From positions 3,103,501 through 3,167,500 of the forward strand of contig NZ_CP055263.1 of NCBI RefSeq assembly GCF_014217835.1: a stretch of DNA of 64,000 bases, read 5' to 3'. The notes under the pieces were generated by a model. It was given only the letters and a program-made list of their open reading frames with translations, did no database searches and was not told the origin of the DNA. Positions 15,110-23,776 of this stretch are shown piece by piece. How positions within the stretch are numbered: the stretch's first letter is position 1; every line of letters starts with the position of its first letter. Both the position numbers and the translations under genes were made by a program. This DNA is from Metabacillus sp. KUDC1714. Its GTDB lineage: Bacteria > Bacillota > Bacilli > Bacillales > Bacillaceae.

Positions 15110-17410
15110 ATGAAATTTATGAAAAAAAAATCAATAATAATACTTGCAACACTAACTCTGGCATCTTCTACGCTTCCTGTTCAGGCTGCCAGTCAATATT
15201 CTGATATCGAGCGGAGCTTTGCGAAAAATGAAATTCAAACTGGGATTGATAATGGCTCAATAAAAGGATATCCTCACGGTTCTCGTGCAGAAGCCGTAGT
15301 TACATCAAATAATGCTTTTAAAAAAGATAAGCTTTCAAAACCTGCAAAGCCACAAGGGACTACTGAAGAAGTAAATATAGATGCTCCTGAAGATGATCAA
15401 CCTTTACCAGCAGTGGATAATGGTAGATATGCTAATGATGCAATCTTAAAGAACATAGCTGCGACTAATCCTTTTATTAATATTTTAGATGGTTTTGATC
15501 AAATATGGTCTATGAATCAACCAGATTGGAGAGACGGAACAGCGTTAACTAAACCAGGTGTAAATGGTGAGGTTGCAAACTATGGTGACGGACCTACCGT
15601 TTATTTTGATGGATATAAAAATGATAAGACAAAAGTAGTAGCAGATAAGAAGACATATGCTAACGAAGAAATCAGAGATGCAGAGACTTGGGCAGCTAAT
15701 ATAAAATATGTAGAAGACGTTACCAAAAACAGAACTGATGAAGAGGCGTTAGCGGCCTATTATGATGATCAAAGAGATAAGATATATAGTATGATGGAAG
15801 CTTATGGGCCTTTAGCTAATACCTACATAGATATCGTTAACCCGATCACAAGTGTTGTAAGATCAACAGAGGACATGAATAAAGTATTGGAAGAAACGAC
15901 TGTTGAAGACCAAAGTCAAGGAATGGGACAATGGAAGGGATCTGAACTATCAGATGCGATGGATTTAGTTCATTTAATTAGATTTAGAACTCCTTCTTCG
16001 TCAAACCCTTCTAAGTACTTTTTCTCTTCTCCAAGACCGTACAGAATGAATTCAAATGGAGAAGTGAAAGAAGTTGTTGATAAGAACGGTTTACCTGTTT
16101 GGGAAACAATCGGCAGTGGTGAAAGTACAGTAGAAGAATTACCTTCAGGTGGTAAAAAAGAAACGGGAGAAAGACATTACCAACAATATGAAACGAATGT
16201 GGAAGTAATTCCTGCATTAGAATATGTAAAAAGAGAAGCGAAAGACGGAAGAGGCAAAGACGGAGCTTTTCCAAGTGGGCATACAAGTGCATCTTATTTG
16301 TCAACATTTGGATTTGCATACGCAACACCGGAAAGATATGCTGAATTTTTAACTAGAGCAGCTCAAATGGGAGAAAATAGAATAGTGAGTGGAATGCACT
16401 CTCCACTTGATGTCATAGGAGCAAGAATACAATCTACAGCAATGACTGCCTATGCATACAATCTTCCAGAAAACAAAGAGGTATTGGATAAGGCTTATGA
16501 AAATGCTGGAGAAGTATTCGGTAAATTAGCTGAATCAAAAGAAATGAGCTTGTACGAATATGCACATACGGTAACAGAGGCTTATAAGTTTGAAAGTGCG
16601 TACGATGAAGAAAAGTGGGAAGATCATGAAACAAATAAAGCTTTCTATCGGGAAAAACTTACTTACGGATTACCTCAAACAGGAACAAAAGGTTTAGACC
16701 CTGTAGTACCTAAAGGGGCAGAAGTTTTATTGGAAACTCGTCAGCCTTATTTGACAGATAAACAACGTAGAGAAGTATTGTATACCACAGAAATTGAATC
16801 AGGCTACCCTGTAATAGACGAGTCAAATGGTTGGGGAAGACTTGATTTGGTAACAGCATCTGATGGATATGGTGCGTTTTTAAGTAATGTAACAGTGGAT
16901 ATGGATGCTTCAAAAGGAAGATTTAATGCCCATGATTGGTGGAGAAATGATATTACTGGCAGTGGTATGCTTACCAAGCAAGGGACGGGAACGCTTACAT
17001 TGACAGGAAATAATAGTTATTCAGGAGGCACATTGCTACAAGAAGGAACGTTAGAAGCTACTTCTACGACTGCTTTTGGTGAAGGCGATCTTTATGTAGA
17101 AAATGGTGAAGTTTTAGTTAATGTAGATGGACCTTTAAATTTAAATGGCAATTTAACAATGGAAGCTGGAAACCTAGATATTGCAATGGATAATGACAAC
17201 AGTCAACTAAATGTAGATGGACTGTTATACCTTGATGGTGGGGACCTGAATTTAGATCTTTCTAATTATGAAATAGAAAAGGGTACAAACATTACTTTAA
17301 TGACTGCCGACAAGGTGAAAGGTAAATTCGATAATGTAACTGCTTATGGTTACAAGGTAACTGTCACTTACAGAAATAATAGTGTCGTTGCACATATCAA
17401 AGCAAAATAA
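15110..17410 (+). CDS. Exported PAP2-type acid phosphatase with SLH-like and autotransporter-type repeats
   Basis: About 766 residues. A signal peptide (KKKSIIILATLTLAS...PVQAA) is followed by a single partial S-layer homology motif (FAKNEIQTGIDNGSIKGYPHGSR). The catalytic domain carries the three PAP2/vanadium-haloperoxidase motifs: KYFFSSPRP (about 302-310), FPSGHTSASY (about 386-395) and RIVSGMHSPLD (about 423-433). The C-terminal 150 residues hold a PATR-like strand repeat (GSGMLTKQGTGTLTLTGNNS) of the kind seen in Gram-negative autotransporters. The ATG at 15110 or 15119 is the likely start, after AAAAGG. It would hydrolyse phosphomonoesters outside the cell. It stands alone with its own terminator. 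Confidence 0.8.
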   Translation: MKFMKKKSIIILATLTLASSTLPVQAASQYSDIERSFAKNEIQTGIDNGSIKGYPHGSRAEAVVTSNNAFKKDKLSKPAKPQGTTEEVNIDAPEDDQPLPAVDNGRYANDAILKNIAATNPFINILDGFDQIWSMNQPDWRDGTALTKPGVNGEVANYGDGPTVYFDGYKNDKTKVVADKKTYANEEIRDAETWAANIKYVEDVTKNRTDEEALAAYYDDQRDKIYSMMEAYGPLANTYIDIVNPITSVVRSTEDMNKVLEETTVEDQSQGMGQWKGSELSDAMDLVHLIRFRTPSSSNPSKYFFSSPRPYRMNSNGEVKEVVDKNGLPVWETIGSGESTVEELPSGGKKETGERHYQQYETNVEVIPALEYVKREAKDGRGKDGAFPSGHTSASYLSTFGFAYATPERYAEFLTRAAQMGENRIVSGMHSPLDVIGARIQSTAMTAYAYNLPENKEVLDKAYENAGEVFGKLAESKEMSLYEYAHTVTEAYKFESAYDEEKWEDHETNKAFYREKLTYGLPQTGTKGLDPVVPKGAEVLLETRQPYLTDKQRREVLYTTEIESGYPVIDESNGWGRLDLVTASDGYGAFLSNVTVDMDASKGRFNAHDWWRNDITGSGMLTKQGTGTLTLTGNNSYSGGTLLQEGTLEATSTTAFGEGDLYVENGEVLVNVDGPLNLNGNLTMEAGNLDIAMDNDNSQLNVDGLLYLDGGDLNLDLSNYEIEKGTNITLMTADKVKGKFDNVTAYGYKVTVTYRNNSVVAHIKAK

Positions 17411-17440
17411 TAGCATTTGGTAATTCGAAATCGAGTAGGA

Positions 17441-17510
17441 GGGGGTGATGAACCCCCCCGACTCCAGGTAGATTGGCCTTGAGACCACTAGTAAGAAATA
17501 GTGGTCTTTC
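17441..17510 (+). terminator. Tandem hairpins ending the PAP2 gene
   Basis: A short GGGGGT/ACCCCC hairpin (17441-17457) is followed by AGACCACTA (17482-17490) pairing with TAGTGGTCT (17499-17507) and a T/C-rich tail. The second is the likely terminator. The rest of the gap to 17699 shows nothing. Confidence 0.65.
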
Positions 17511-17698
17511 CTCTTTAGTGGGAAAATCAAGTATTCTTGATGGCTTAGCGCTTAAACAAACGGTATCACCAGTCAAGAGCAATCTTCAACAATCAAGCGC
17601 TTTTCCGGAACACAGAAAGCTTCTTTTTTGATGTAACAGTTAGATCTGCTTTTCAATCGTTTTGTTGGGTGCGAAACTTAAGAAATCTTAATCATCGT

Positions 17699-18190
17699 TT
17701 ATAAATATGATCGCTGAGCTGGCCATGAACCTTGTAGTTTACGAAGTTGTACAATTTGTCCTGTATGATAAGCATCGTGCAAAAGGATATTCAGATATTG
17801 TTGCCAAACTGGTAGAGAAGGACTTGGTTGATCCAATTCTGCTTCTTGAAGGGATGTTAATGAAGATTGTAAGGCATCATGTACTTGAAGCGTTCGCTTC
17901 ACTGTATCTTGCCAGGCATCTTCATCATTAGCTCCACCTTGGACAAACGTGTCATCATTATTTTGGGGAGCAACAAAGGTGTCATCTTGTTGTAAGCGGG
18001 AAAGTAAGCGCTCTTTAAAGGTTAGTAAATGGTTTACATTTTCCCAAATCGTATTACCGGCCATTCCTTCTGGTTGCCAACATGCTTGTGCAGCGGTAAG
18101 ATTTTTTAATGCTTCTGATATCGGTGGGTACCATTCTTCTTCGTAAAAAGCTTGCTTGACTCCATTTTGCAAGATTTCTTTTTTACTCAT
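17699..18190 (-). CDS. DinB family protein
   Basis: 163 residues with the four-helix DinB/YfiT fold. The metal-binding histidines are visible: His54 (NVNHLLTFKERLL) and His138/His142 (LLHDAYHTGQI). AAGGAGG lies 8 bp before the ATG. DinB-like proteins include thiol-dependent transferases (bacillithiol users) in Bacillaceae; the actual reaction here is unknown. It stands alone and converges on the PAP2 gene. Confidence 0.85.
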   Translation of the reverse strand: MSKKEILQNGVKQAFYEEEWYPPISEALKNLTAAQACWQPEGMAGNTIWENVNHLLTFKERLLSRLQQDDTFVAPQNNDDTFVQGGANDEDAWQDTVKRTLQVHDALQSSLTSLQEAELDQPSPSLPVWQQYLNILLHDAYHTGQIVQLRKLQGSWPAQRSYL

Positions 18191-18340
18191 TAGGATAGCC
18201 TCCTTGTTTGTAACTATCTAAATAAAATTCATTAGTTACGATCAATTTATCATATTTCCCTAAATAAATACATTGGAGGGAAAATATACATGAACTTTAT
18301 ACTGCTATCGCTTGAAACAGTAACGGAAAGTAATCTTTAA

Positions 18341-18526
18341 TCACTTGTTGGCGATATCTTGTAAGACTACTGGAGATAAAAAGTATTGTAGTACTTGTGC
18401 GAAAAGATTCAGTTCATTTGAAATGATAGGATTCATCAAAAACGCTATGCTTATCGTAAACTTCTTACGATAAGCATAGCGTTTTTTCATTTTGGTGTAT
18501 GATTTTAACTGATCTTGATGGGCATG
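18341..18526 (-). mobile_element. IS231-like (IS4 family) left-end remnant A
   Basis: Read on the minus strand it begins at 18526 with CATGCCCATCAAGATC, like the ends of IS231 elements as I recall them, then a leader hairpin, then the transposase N-terminus NPIISNELNLFAQVLQYFLS followed by PVVLQDIANK before the frame stops. The 19-bp perfect hairpin AACGCTATGC... (18441-18459 with 18465-18483), with flanking A and T runs, would block read-through transcription into the transposase. The catalytic part and the right end are gone. A second remnant lies at 22190. Confidence 0.65.
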
Positions 18527-18724
18527 TAACACTACCCATTAAACAGCTTATTTTGTTATTCTATTAACCTCACAAGGATTGGAACTAGTTTCCGACTAAA
18601 CTTCCTCATTTTCTAACAAAACTACAAAAAATTCAAAAAAATATGTAACATTACCTTACAAATATGTACAAATATTCCGAAAAATGCATTAAATTAAAAT
18701 TTATTACAGGAGGTGTAAAGAAAG

Positions 18725-20353
18725 ATGACAAGAAATCAAGAAAAAGGTATGACGAGAAGGGATTTTTTGGATCAAGTCGGAAAAGTTGGGGGAGCAGTTG
18801 CGGTTTGGGGCGCAATGGAATCTCTTGGTTTATTAGGTAAGCCATTAATGGCAAGTGCAAAGGAATTTACTAGTCCTAAGAAAAGCGATTTAGCAATGGC
18901 GAATAAAAATGGCAAAAAAATCATTATTTTGGGAGCGGGCATTGCTGGAATGGCTGCAGCTTATGAATTAGGAAAGGCAGGTTATGATTGTAAAATACTT
19001 GAAGCAAGGGAGCGCACTGGTGGTCGCAACTGGACAGTAAGAAAAGGTACAGCAGAAAGTGAAATAAATGGGGTAAAACAAATTGCGAAATTTGATAAAG
19101 GGCTATACTTTAATGCGGGTCCAGCGCGTATACCTCAGCATCATGTAACAATTGATTATTGCAGAGAACTTGGTGTTGAACTTGAAGTATTCTGTAATGC
19201 CAATGAATTCTCATACTATTATCAAGAAAACTCCGGGCCTCTATCTAGCCAGAAAATACGAAAGGGCACTGTAAAGGCAGATACTCGCGGTTATATTTCA
19301 GAATTGTTAGCGAAGGTTTCAGATAAAACCGCACTAGATCGCCCTCTTTCGAAAGAGGATATTGAACGGTTAACTGCCTATCTTAAAGGTGAAGGAGATC
19401 TATCTTCAGATTATACATATAAAGGTTCAACTCGTCGTGGATATAAGGAGTTGCCGGGGGCTGGTCTTAATCCTGGTACAATCGATTCGCCATTAGCCCT
19501 TACAGAGCTGCTGCAATCAGGAATGATGAACAGCATCAGCGGTGATTATGATTTCAATCAGCAACCGATGTTGTTCCAACCTGTAGGAGGGATGGATCAA
19601 ATTCCAAAAGCTCTTGAAAGTAAGTTGTCGGGAAAAATCACTTTCGGAGCTGAAATACAAGAAATTAGACAATCAGCGGATGGAGTTCGAATTGTATACA
19701 AAACAAATAAGAATGGTAAAACAAGTGAAATAACAGGAGACTATTGTATTTGTACTATTCCTCTTCCTGTATTAAAAAATATTCCAGCTGATTTTACACC
19801 ACAAATGAAAAATGCAATTAAAAATATAAATTATGCAACGACTGGAAAAATTGGTCTTCAGTTTAAAAACAGATTCTGGGAAAAAGACGATCGTATCCTT
19901 GGCGGAATTACGACAACTAATATGGATATATCACAAATTTGGTACCCATCCAATGACTTTTTATCTCAAAAAGGAGTGTTAGTTGGCTATTATAATTTTG
20001 GTCAAAATGCAGTGGATTATGGGAATCTATCACTCTCGCAGAGACAAGCTCGTGCGATATCTCAAGGTGCGAAAATCCATCCTCAATATGCGCAAGAATT
20101 TGAAACTTCTTTTTCACTGGCTTGGCATAAAATCAAATATAGTGAAGGCGGATGGGCTTCATACTCTGCATCTGATCGTACGAACTACTATCCTATCCTA
20201 AATGAACCACAAGGACGAATTCATCTTGCTGGTGAACATCTAAGTTATTTAACTGGATGGATGGCAGGTGCTTTTGAGTCAGCAAGAATTGCAGTTAGCA
20301 GAATTCATGAAGAAGTACTCAAAGAAAGTAAGGTTACTTCTAAAGTAGGCTAA
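18725..20353 (+). CDS. Tat-exported flavin amine oxidase (L-amino-acid oxidase / monoamine oxidase type)
   Basis: 542 residues. The N-terminus has a twin-arginine motif (MTRRDFL, Arg11-Arg12) and a hydrophobic stretch (VGGAVAVWGAMESLGLLG), so the folded FAD enzyme leaves by the Tat route. The FAD dinucleotide-binding motif is KIIILGAGIAGMAAAYELGKAG, ending in ILEARERTGGR; the C-terminal FAD motif is GRIHLAGEHLSYLTGWMAGAFESA. The family oxidises amino acids or amines to imines with release of H2O2. GGAGG lies 10 bp before the ATG. It heads a cluster with exported RidA, tatA and tatC, so substrate, helper and exporter genes sit together. The exact substrate is unknown. Confidence 0.9.
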   Translation: MTRNQEKGMTRRDFLDQVGKVGGAVAVWGAMESLGLLGKPLMASAKEFTSPKKSDLAMANKNGKKIIILGAGIAGMAAAYELGKAGYDCKILEARERTGGRNWTVRKGTAESEINGVKQIAKFDKGLYFNAGPARIPQHHVTIDYCRELGVELEVFCNANEFSYYYQENSGPLSSQKIRKGTVKADTRGYISELLAKVSDKTALDRPLSKEDIERLTAYLKGEGDLSSDYTYKGSTRRGYKELPGAGLNPGTIDSPLALTELLQSGMMNSISGDYDFNQQPMLFQPVGGMDQIPKALESKLSGKITFGAEIQEIRQSADGVRIVYKTNKNGKTSEITGDYCICTIPLPVLKNIPADFTPQMKNAIKNINYATTGKIGLQFKNRFWEKDDRILGGITTTNMDISQIWYPSNDFLSQKGVLVGYYNFGQNAVDYGNLSLSQRQARAISQGAKIHPQYAQEFETSFSLAWHKIKYSEGGWASYSASDRTNYYPILNEPQGRIHLAGEHLSYLTGWMAGAFESARIAVSRIHEEVLKESKVTSKVG

Positions 20354-20392
20354 ACAGATCTTCAATATTCATAGGTAGAAGGAGATGGAATG

Positions 20393-20926
20393 ATGAAAAA
20401 AACGATTAAATCTTTGGCCATAACCACTGTACTTGGGACAAGCCTAATTGCTGGATTCTCTGCTTCTGCAGGAAGTGAAAGTTCAGCATTGAAATCAAAT
20501 AAAGTAACCTTCTTTGGATCTCCGACATCTTCGATTTCTAGTTCAGTTGCTGTGCCGCACAATTATAATCGATTATCGTATAGTGGGACAGTCCCTCCAT
20601 TAATAAATAAGGATGGAAAAACGACATATGAACGATATGGAGATACAGAAACGCAAGCCATTGGAATATTAAAGACCTTTAAAGCTGATCTTGAAGCAAA
20701 AGGACTTTCTATGGCAGATATCACATATTTAAGAGTGTATCTTACTCCAGACCCTAGCAAAGGGAATAAGCAGGATTACCAAGGATGGTTCAATGCTTAT
20801 GCCAAGTTCTTTAATACAAAAGAAAATTCAGTAAAGACTGCCCGTTCAACGGTAGGTGTCGATAGTTTAGTAAATTCAGATTGGCTAATTGAGATTGAGG
20901 CTGAGGTAGCCTATAAAGCTAAATGA
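20393..20926 (+). CDS. Exported RidA/YjgF family imine deaminase-like protein
   Basis: About 177 residues. Unlike ordinary 125-residue cytoplasmic RidA it begins with a signal peptide (MKKTIKSLAITTVLGTSLIAGFSASAGS). The RidA fold follows: RLSYSGTVPPLINKDGKTTY, TQAIGILKTFKADLEAKGLSMADI, YLRVYLTPDP, ARSTVGVDSLVNSDWLIEIEAEVAYK; the Arg in ARSTVGV matches the conserved substrate-binding Arg. I take the second ATG because AAGGAG is 8 bp before it. It starts 40 bp after the amine oxidase. RidA hydrolyses imines, the products of the upstream enzyme, so an extracytoplasmic imine-clearing role is a reasonable inference. Confidence 0.85.
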   Translation: MKKTIKSLAITTVLGTSLIAGFSASAGSESSALKSNKVTFFGSPTSSISSSVAVPHNYNRLSYSGTVPPLINKDGKTTYERYGDTETQAIGILKTFKADLEAKGLSMADITYLRVYLTPDPSKGNKQDYQGWFNAYAKFFNTKENSVKTARSTVGVDSLVNSDWLIEIEAEVAYKAK

Positions 20927-20977
20927 AGGAAAGAAAGGAGTAAACTTACGACAGCGGGATCAGCACCCTTTCCTTCA
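20924..20977 (+). other. Stem-loop starting at the ridA stop codon
   Basis: TGAAGGAAAG (20924-20933) pairs perfectly with CTTTCCTTCA (20968-20977). It is followed by A-rich rather than T-rich sequence, so it is more likely an mRNA-stabilising or attenuating structure before tatA than a terminator. Confidence 0.45.
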
Positions 20978-21014
20978 TAAAAAAAATAAAATATAGACAA
21001 GGGAGAGAATCATT

Positions 21015-21248
21015 ATGCTTCAGAATATCGGTGTTCCAGGGTTAATCTTAATTCTTATCATTGCACTTGTCATTTTCGGGCCTTCAAAATTACCTGAGAT
21101 TGGGCGTGCATTCGGTAACACTCTCAAAGAATTCAAAAAGGCAACAAACGATCTTGTGAATGGAGACAATGAATTTAATAAAACAGAAGAAGAAACAAAA
21201 AAACTACAAGCAGTTGAATCGACTAAACAAAGTAACACTGGTAGTTAA
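21015..21248 (+). CDS. tatA: Sec-independent protein translocase TatA
   Basis: 77 residues: one N-terminal membrane helix ([16 protein letters not shown]), the hinge [14 protein letters not shown], then an amphipathic helix ([14 protein letters not shown]) and a charged tail. This is the pore-forming component of the twin-arginine exporter; in Firmicutes a single TatA also fulfils the TatB role. GGGAG lies 9 bp before the ATG. It is followed by tatC and preceded by a Tat substrate. A second TatA elsewhere in the genome is likely. Confidence 0.95.
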   Translation: MLQNIGVPGLILILIIALVIFGPSKLPEIGRAFGNTLKEFKKATNDLVNGDNEFNKTEEETKKLQAVESTKQSNTGS

Positions 21249-21257
21249 CATATTTAA

Positions 21258-21293
21258 AAAGATGTAGGTAGGTGATCCTGCTTACATCTTTCT
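21258..21293 (+). terminator. Weak terminator-like hairpin between tatA and tatC
   Basis: AAAGATGTA (21258-21266) pairs with TACATCTTT (21283-21291), with a further partial stem inside. The T run is only three long. It may let only part of the transcription through to tatC, giving TatA in excess. Confidence 0.5.
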
Positions 21294-21363
21294 TATCTAG
21301 AAGGATCTTTTTACATGATAGTGTTTAAACGTCAATAAGGGTTTTCGTTAGGGGGCTTTACAT

Positions 21364-22089
21364 TTGGATAAAACCAAAATGAATCTAGTTCAACATTTAG
21401 GAGAATTGCGAAAACGAATCATCATCGTTTTAATTGCTTTTATCGTTTTCCTTTGTCTATCCTTCATTTTTGTGCAAGATATTCACCAGTTTTTAGTGAA
21501 AGATTTAGATGATAAATTAGCATTACTAGGTCCTGGTGATATCTTATGGATTTATATGATGATTGCTGGAGTTGTTGCAATTGCGGCAACAATTCCGATT
21601 GCAGCTTTTCAAGTTTGGAAATTTGTAAAACCAGCTCTCAAAAAAGAAGAACAAAAAGCAACATTAGCATTTATACCAGGTATATTTCTTTTATTTTTGT
21701 TGGGGATTTCCTTCGGCTACTTTATCCTTTTTCCAATTGTCCTATCATTTTTAGAAAATTTAGCAGGAGAACAGTTCGAAGCGTTCTTTACAGTCGATAA
21801 GTATTTCAGTTTCATGATCAATTTAACGTTGCCATTTGGATTTTTATTTGAAATGCCTGCGGTTATTATGTTTTTAACAAAACTAGGCATCATAAATCCT
21901 CATAGACTAGTAAAAGCAAGAAAAATATCCTATTTTGTTTTAATGATTATTTCAGTGGTCATTTCTCCCCCCGATTTGGTTTCCGATGTTCTAGTCATCG
22001 TACCTTTACTCATCTTATATGAGTTTAGCATTACATTATCTAAAATAGTATTTAGGAAAAAAATAGAATTACTAAAAGAAGCAAGTTAA
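21364..22089 (+). CDS. tatC: Sec-independent protein translocase TatC
   Basis: 241 residues with six hydrophobic segments and the N-terminal signature NLVQHLGELRKRIIIVL. TatC recognises the twin-arginine signal peptide. The start is TTG with AGGGGG 8 bp upstream; an ATG five codons in is possible. It forms a TatAC pair next to a Tat-dependent amine oxidase; two further Tat substrates, the PhoD proteins, are encoded 30-40 kb away. Confidence 0.95.
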   Translation: MDKTKMNLVQHLGELRKRIIIVLIAFIVFLCLSFIFVQDIHQFLVKDLDDKLALLGPGDILWIYMMIAGVVAIAATIPIAAFQVWKFVKPALKKEEQKATLAFIPGIFLLFLLGISFGYFILFPIVLSFLENLAGEQFEAFFTVDKYFSFMINLTLPFGFLFEMPAVIMFLTKLGIINPHRLVKARKISYFVLMIISVVISPPDLVSDVLVIVPLLILYEFSITLSKIVFRKKIELLKEAS

Positions 22090-22159
22090 TAATGGAAGTT
22101 TTTTCTCTTTCTCTTTTTCGGTGGCTGTGCCTTCCGAAGTTTGTCGAAAATAGGGTTGG

Positions 22160-22374
22160 GGTAACTTACTAGATTGCTGCAAAGCCAACTTGTTTGGCTA
22201 TATCTTGTAGGACTACTGGAGATAAAAAGTATTGTAGTTCTTGTGACAAAAGATTCAGTTCATTTGAAATGATAGGATTCATTAAAAACGCCATCCTTTC
22301 TCGTAAATTTTTTACGATAAGCATAGCGTTTTTTCATTTTGAGGGTATGATTTTAACTTCGCTTGATGGGCATG
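22160..22374 (-). mobile_element. IS231-like (IS4 family) left-end remnant B
   Basis: Homologous to 18341-18526. On the minus strand it begins CATGCCCATCAAGCG at 22374 and carries the same transposase start, extending slightly further (LQDIAKQVGF) before stop codons. The hairpin's right arm is intact but the other arm has mutated, so this copy is more decayed than A. It abuts a DJ-1/PfpI fragment and probably helped break it. Confidence 0.6.
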
Positions 22375-22414
22375 TGACTGTACCCCTAAATTTGTCATAA
22401 AAAAAGTATTCAAT

Positions 22415-22556
22415 AATGGATACTTGAGGTGCTGGACCATGACATTCTGCTGCAACAATGCCACCCTCGTCATAAATTGCTTTGATAATTCGATCTAAAT
22501 CATCATCTTTTGCAAGGTTGTACATTACATGATCTCCAACTTCCAGAACGACATCA
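22415..22556 (-). pseudogene. DJ-1/PfpI family (GATase1-like) fragment
   Basis: The minus-strand frame reads YDVVLEVGDHVMYNLAKDDD, then LDRIIKAIYDEGGIVAAECHGP, and matches the central part of DJ-1/PfpI proteins, including the nucleophile Cys in AECHGP. A stop codon lies directly before the first residue and the 3' half is replaced by IS231-like sequence. It is a dead internal fragment. Confidence 0.6.
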
Positions 22557-22744
22557 TATTATTAAGCTGTGTAAAGAATGGCTTGGAGAAGTATTTGCAT
22601 AAATTTGTTGTATTTTCTATAAGAAGATAAGGGGAATTCCAATCGGTGACTGAATTCCTCTGTATAATTCATTAATATATCTTTCAGAAACTGACTAGTT
22701 TTGGAAAAAGTAAGGATTTGCGACCATCAATAGAACATTTAAAC

Positions 22745-23581
22745 TTACCAAACAAACTTAGAGGGCGGCACTTTATAATATTTTTTAAACGCTTTAGAGA
22801 AACTGTAAGGATCAGGGTATCCGAGCATACTTGCAATTTCCTTTATCGAATAGCGTTTAAGGTACAATAATTCTCGAGCACGGTTCATTTTCAATTGATA
22901 AATGTAGCGCCCTGGTGTCAGACCAAGAGCTTGCTTAAAATAAGAGATAAAATACTTCTCTGACATACTCGCTACTGCAGCAATCTCTTCAACTCGAATT
23001 GTTTGATGAAGGTGTTCATGGATAAAATCAAATACAGGCTGAAGCTTAACCAAATCCATGGTCAACTTCTGATTAGTTGGATAATGCACGAATTCCCCAC
23101 GATATTGTTTACGACCATACTGTTCCATAATCTTAGCGATTAAAATCGTCAAACATCCTTTCAAACGAATCCCTGACATTGGAGCACTACGTTTATATTG
23201 GTCATACGTATCCAAAAAAAGCCGAATCTCCTCTTCAACAAGAGTACTATGAATAATGCCAGACAGCTGAAAATTGTCTAGTATTCGAATATGATCCCCG
23301 AGACTAAGATCAAAGTGTGTGAATATAAATTTGCAACTGGTACTTAGGGTTGTAGCGGTATAGGTAACTTTTGGAGTGAAAAGAATCAAATCTCCCTCAG
23401 AAGCAAGATACACCTCTTCTTGAATACGAATTTCAATCTGTCCTTCTTGAATGCACCATAAGTCATAATCCTTATGTTGTCTTCTCTCAATCCAACTATT
23501 GGGATGCGCAACTTCGCTACAAGAATTTATTTGGAGCTTGATGAGCTCTGAAAGTTCGTTGAAAATATCTAAACTATCCAT
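22745..23581 (-). CDS. AraC family transcriptional regulator
   Basis: 279 residues from the ATG at 23581, chosen because GGGGGTGG lies 8 bp upstream; an ATG at 23632 would add 17 residues but has no ribosome binding site. An N-terminal cupin-like domain (YDLWCIQEGQIEIRIQEEVY, then LASEGDLILF) precedes two helix-turn-helix motifs (IRVEEIAAVASMSEKYFISYFK; IKEIASMLGYPDPYSFSKAFKK). It is divergent from the GH4 glycosidase and probably activates it. The shared 180-bp intergenic region has TTGACA at 23689 and TATAAT at 23739, not at promoter spacing to each other. Confidence 0.85.
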   Translation of the reverse strand: MDSLDIFNELSELIKLQINSCSEVAHPNSWIERRQHKDYDLWCIQEGQIEIRIQEEVYLASEGDLILFTPKVTYTATTLSTSCKFIFTHFDLSLGDHIRILDNFQLSGIIHSTLVEEEIRLFLDTYDQYKRSAPMSGIRLKGCLTILIAKIMEQYGRKQYRGEFVHYPTNQKLTMDLVKLQPVFDFIHEHLHQTIRVEEIAAVASMSEKYFISYFKQALGLTPGRYIYQLKMNRARELLYLKRYSIKEIASMLGYPDPYSFSKAFKKYYKVPPSKFVW

Positions 23582-23776
23582 CGGTAAAACCACCCCCATA
23601 CTTTTAGATGTATTATTGATACTTTTAGACATTTTTTTATTTATTTATTATAACTTATGAATTTGTTAAGATTATCTAATATTACTATTTGACATGAAAT
23701 GATTACTCTCTTACATTTCTAATTTTGTATGCGCTCTCTATAATTGTAGATAACAAATGTATTGGAGGGGATTTCT

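Noticed and set aside
16011..16328. Minus-strand open frames inside the PAP2 gene (16011-16913)
   Set aside because: Shadows of the real gene: composition is Leu/His/Phe-rich as expected for the reverse complement of AT-rich coding DNA, with no start signals.
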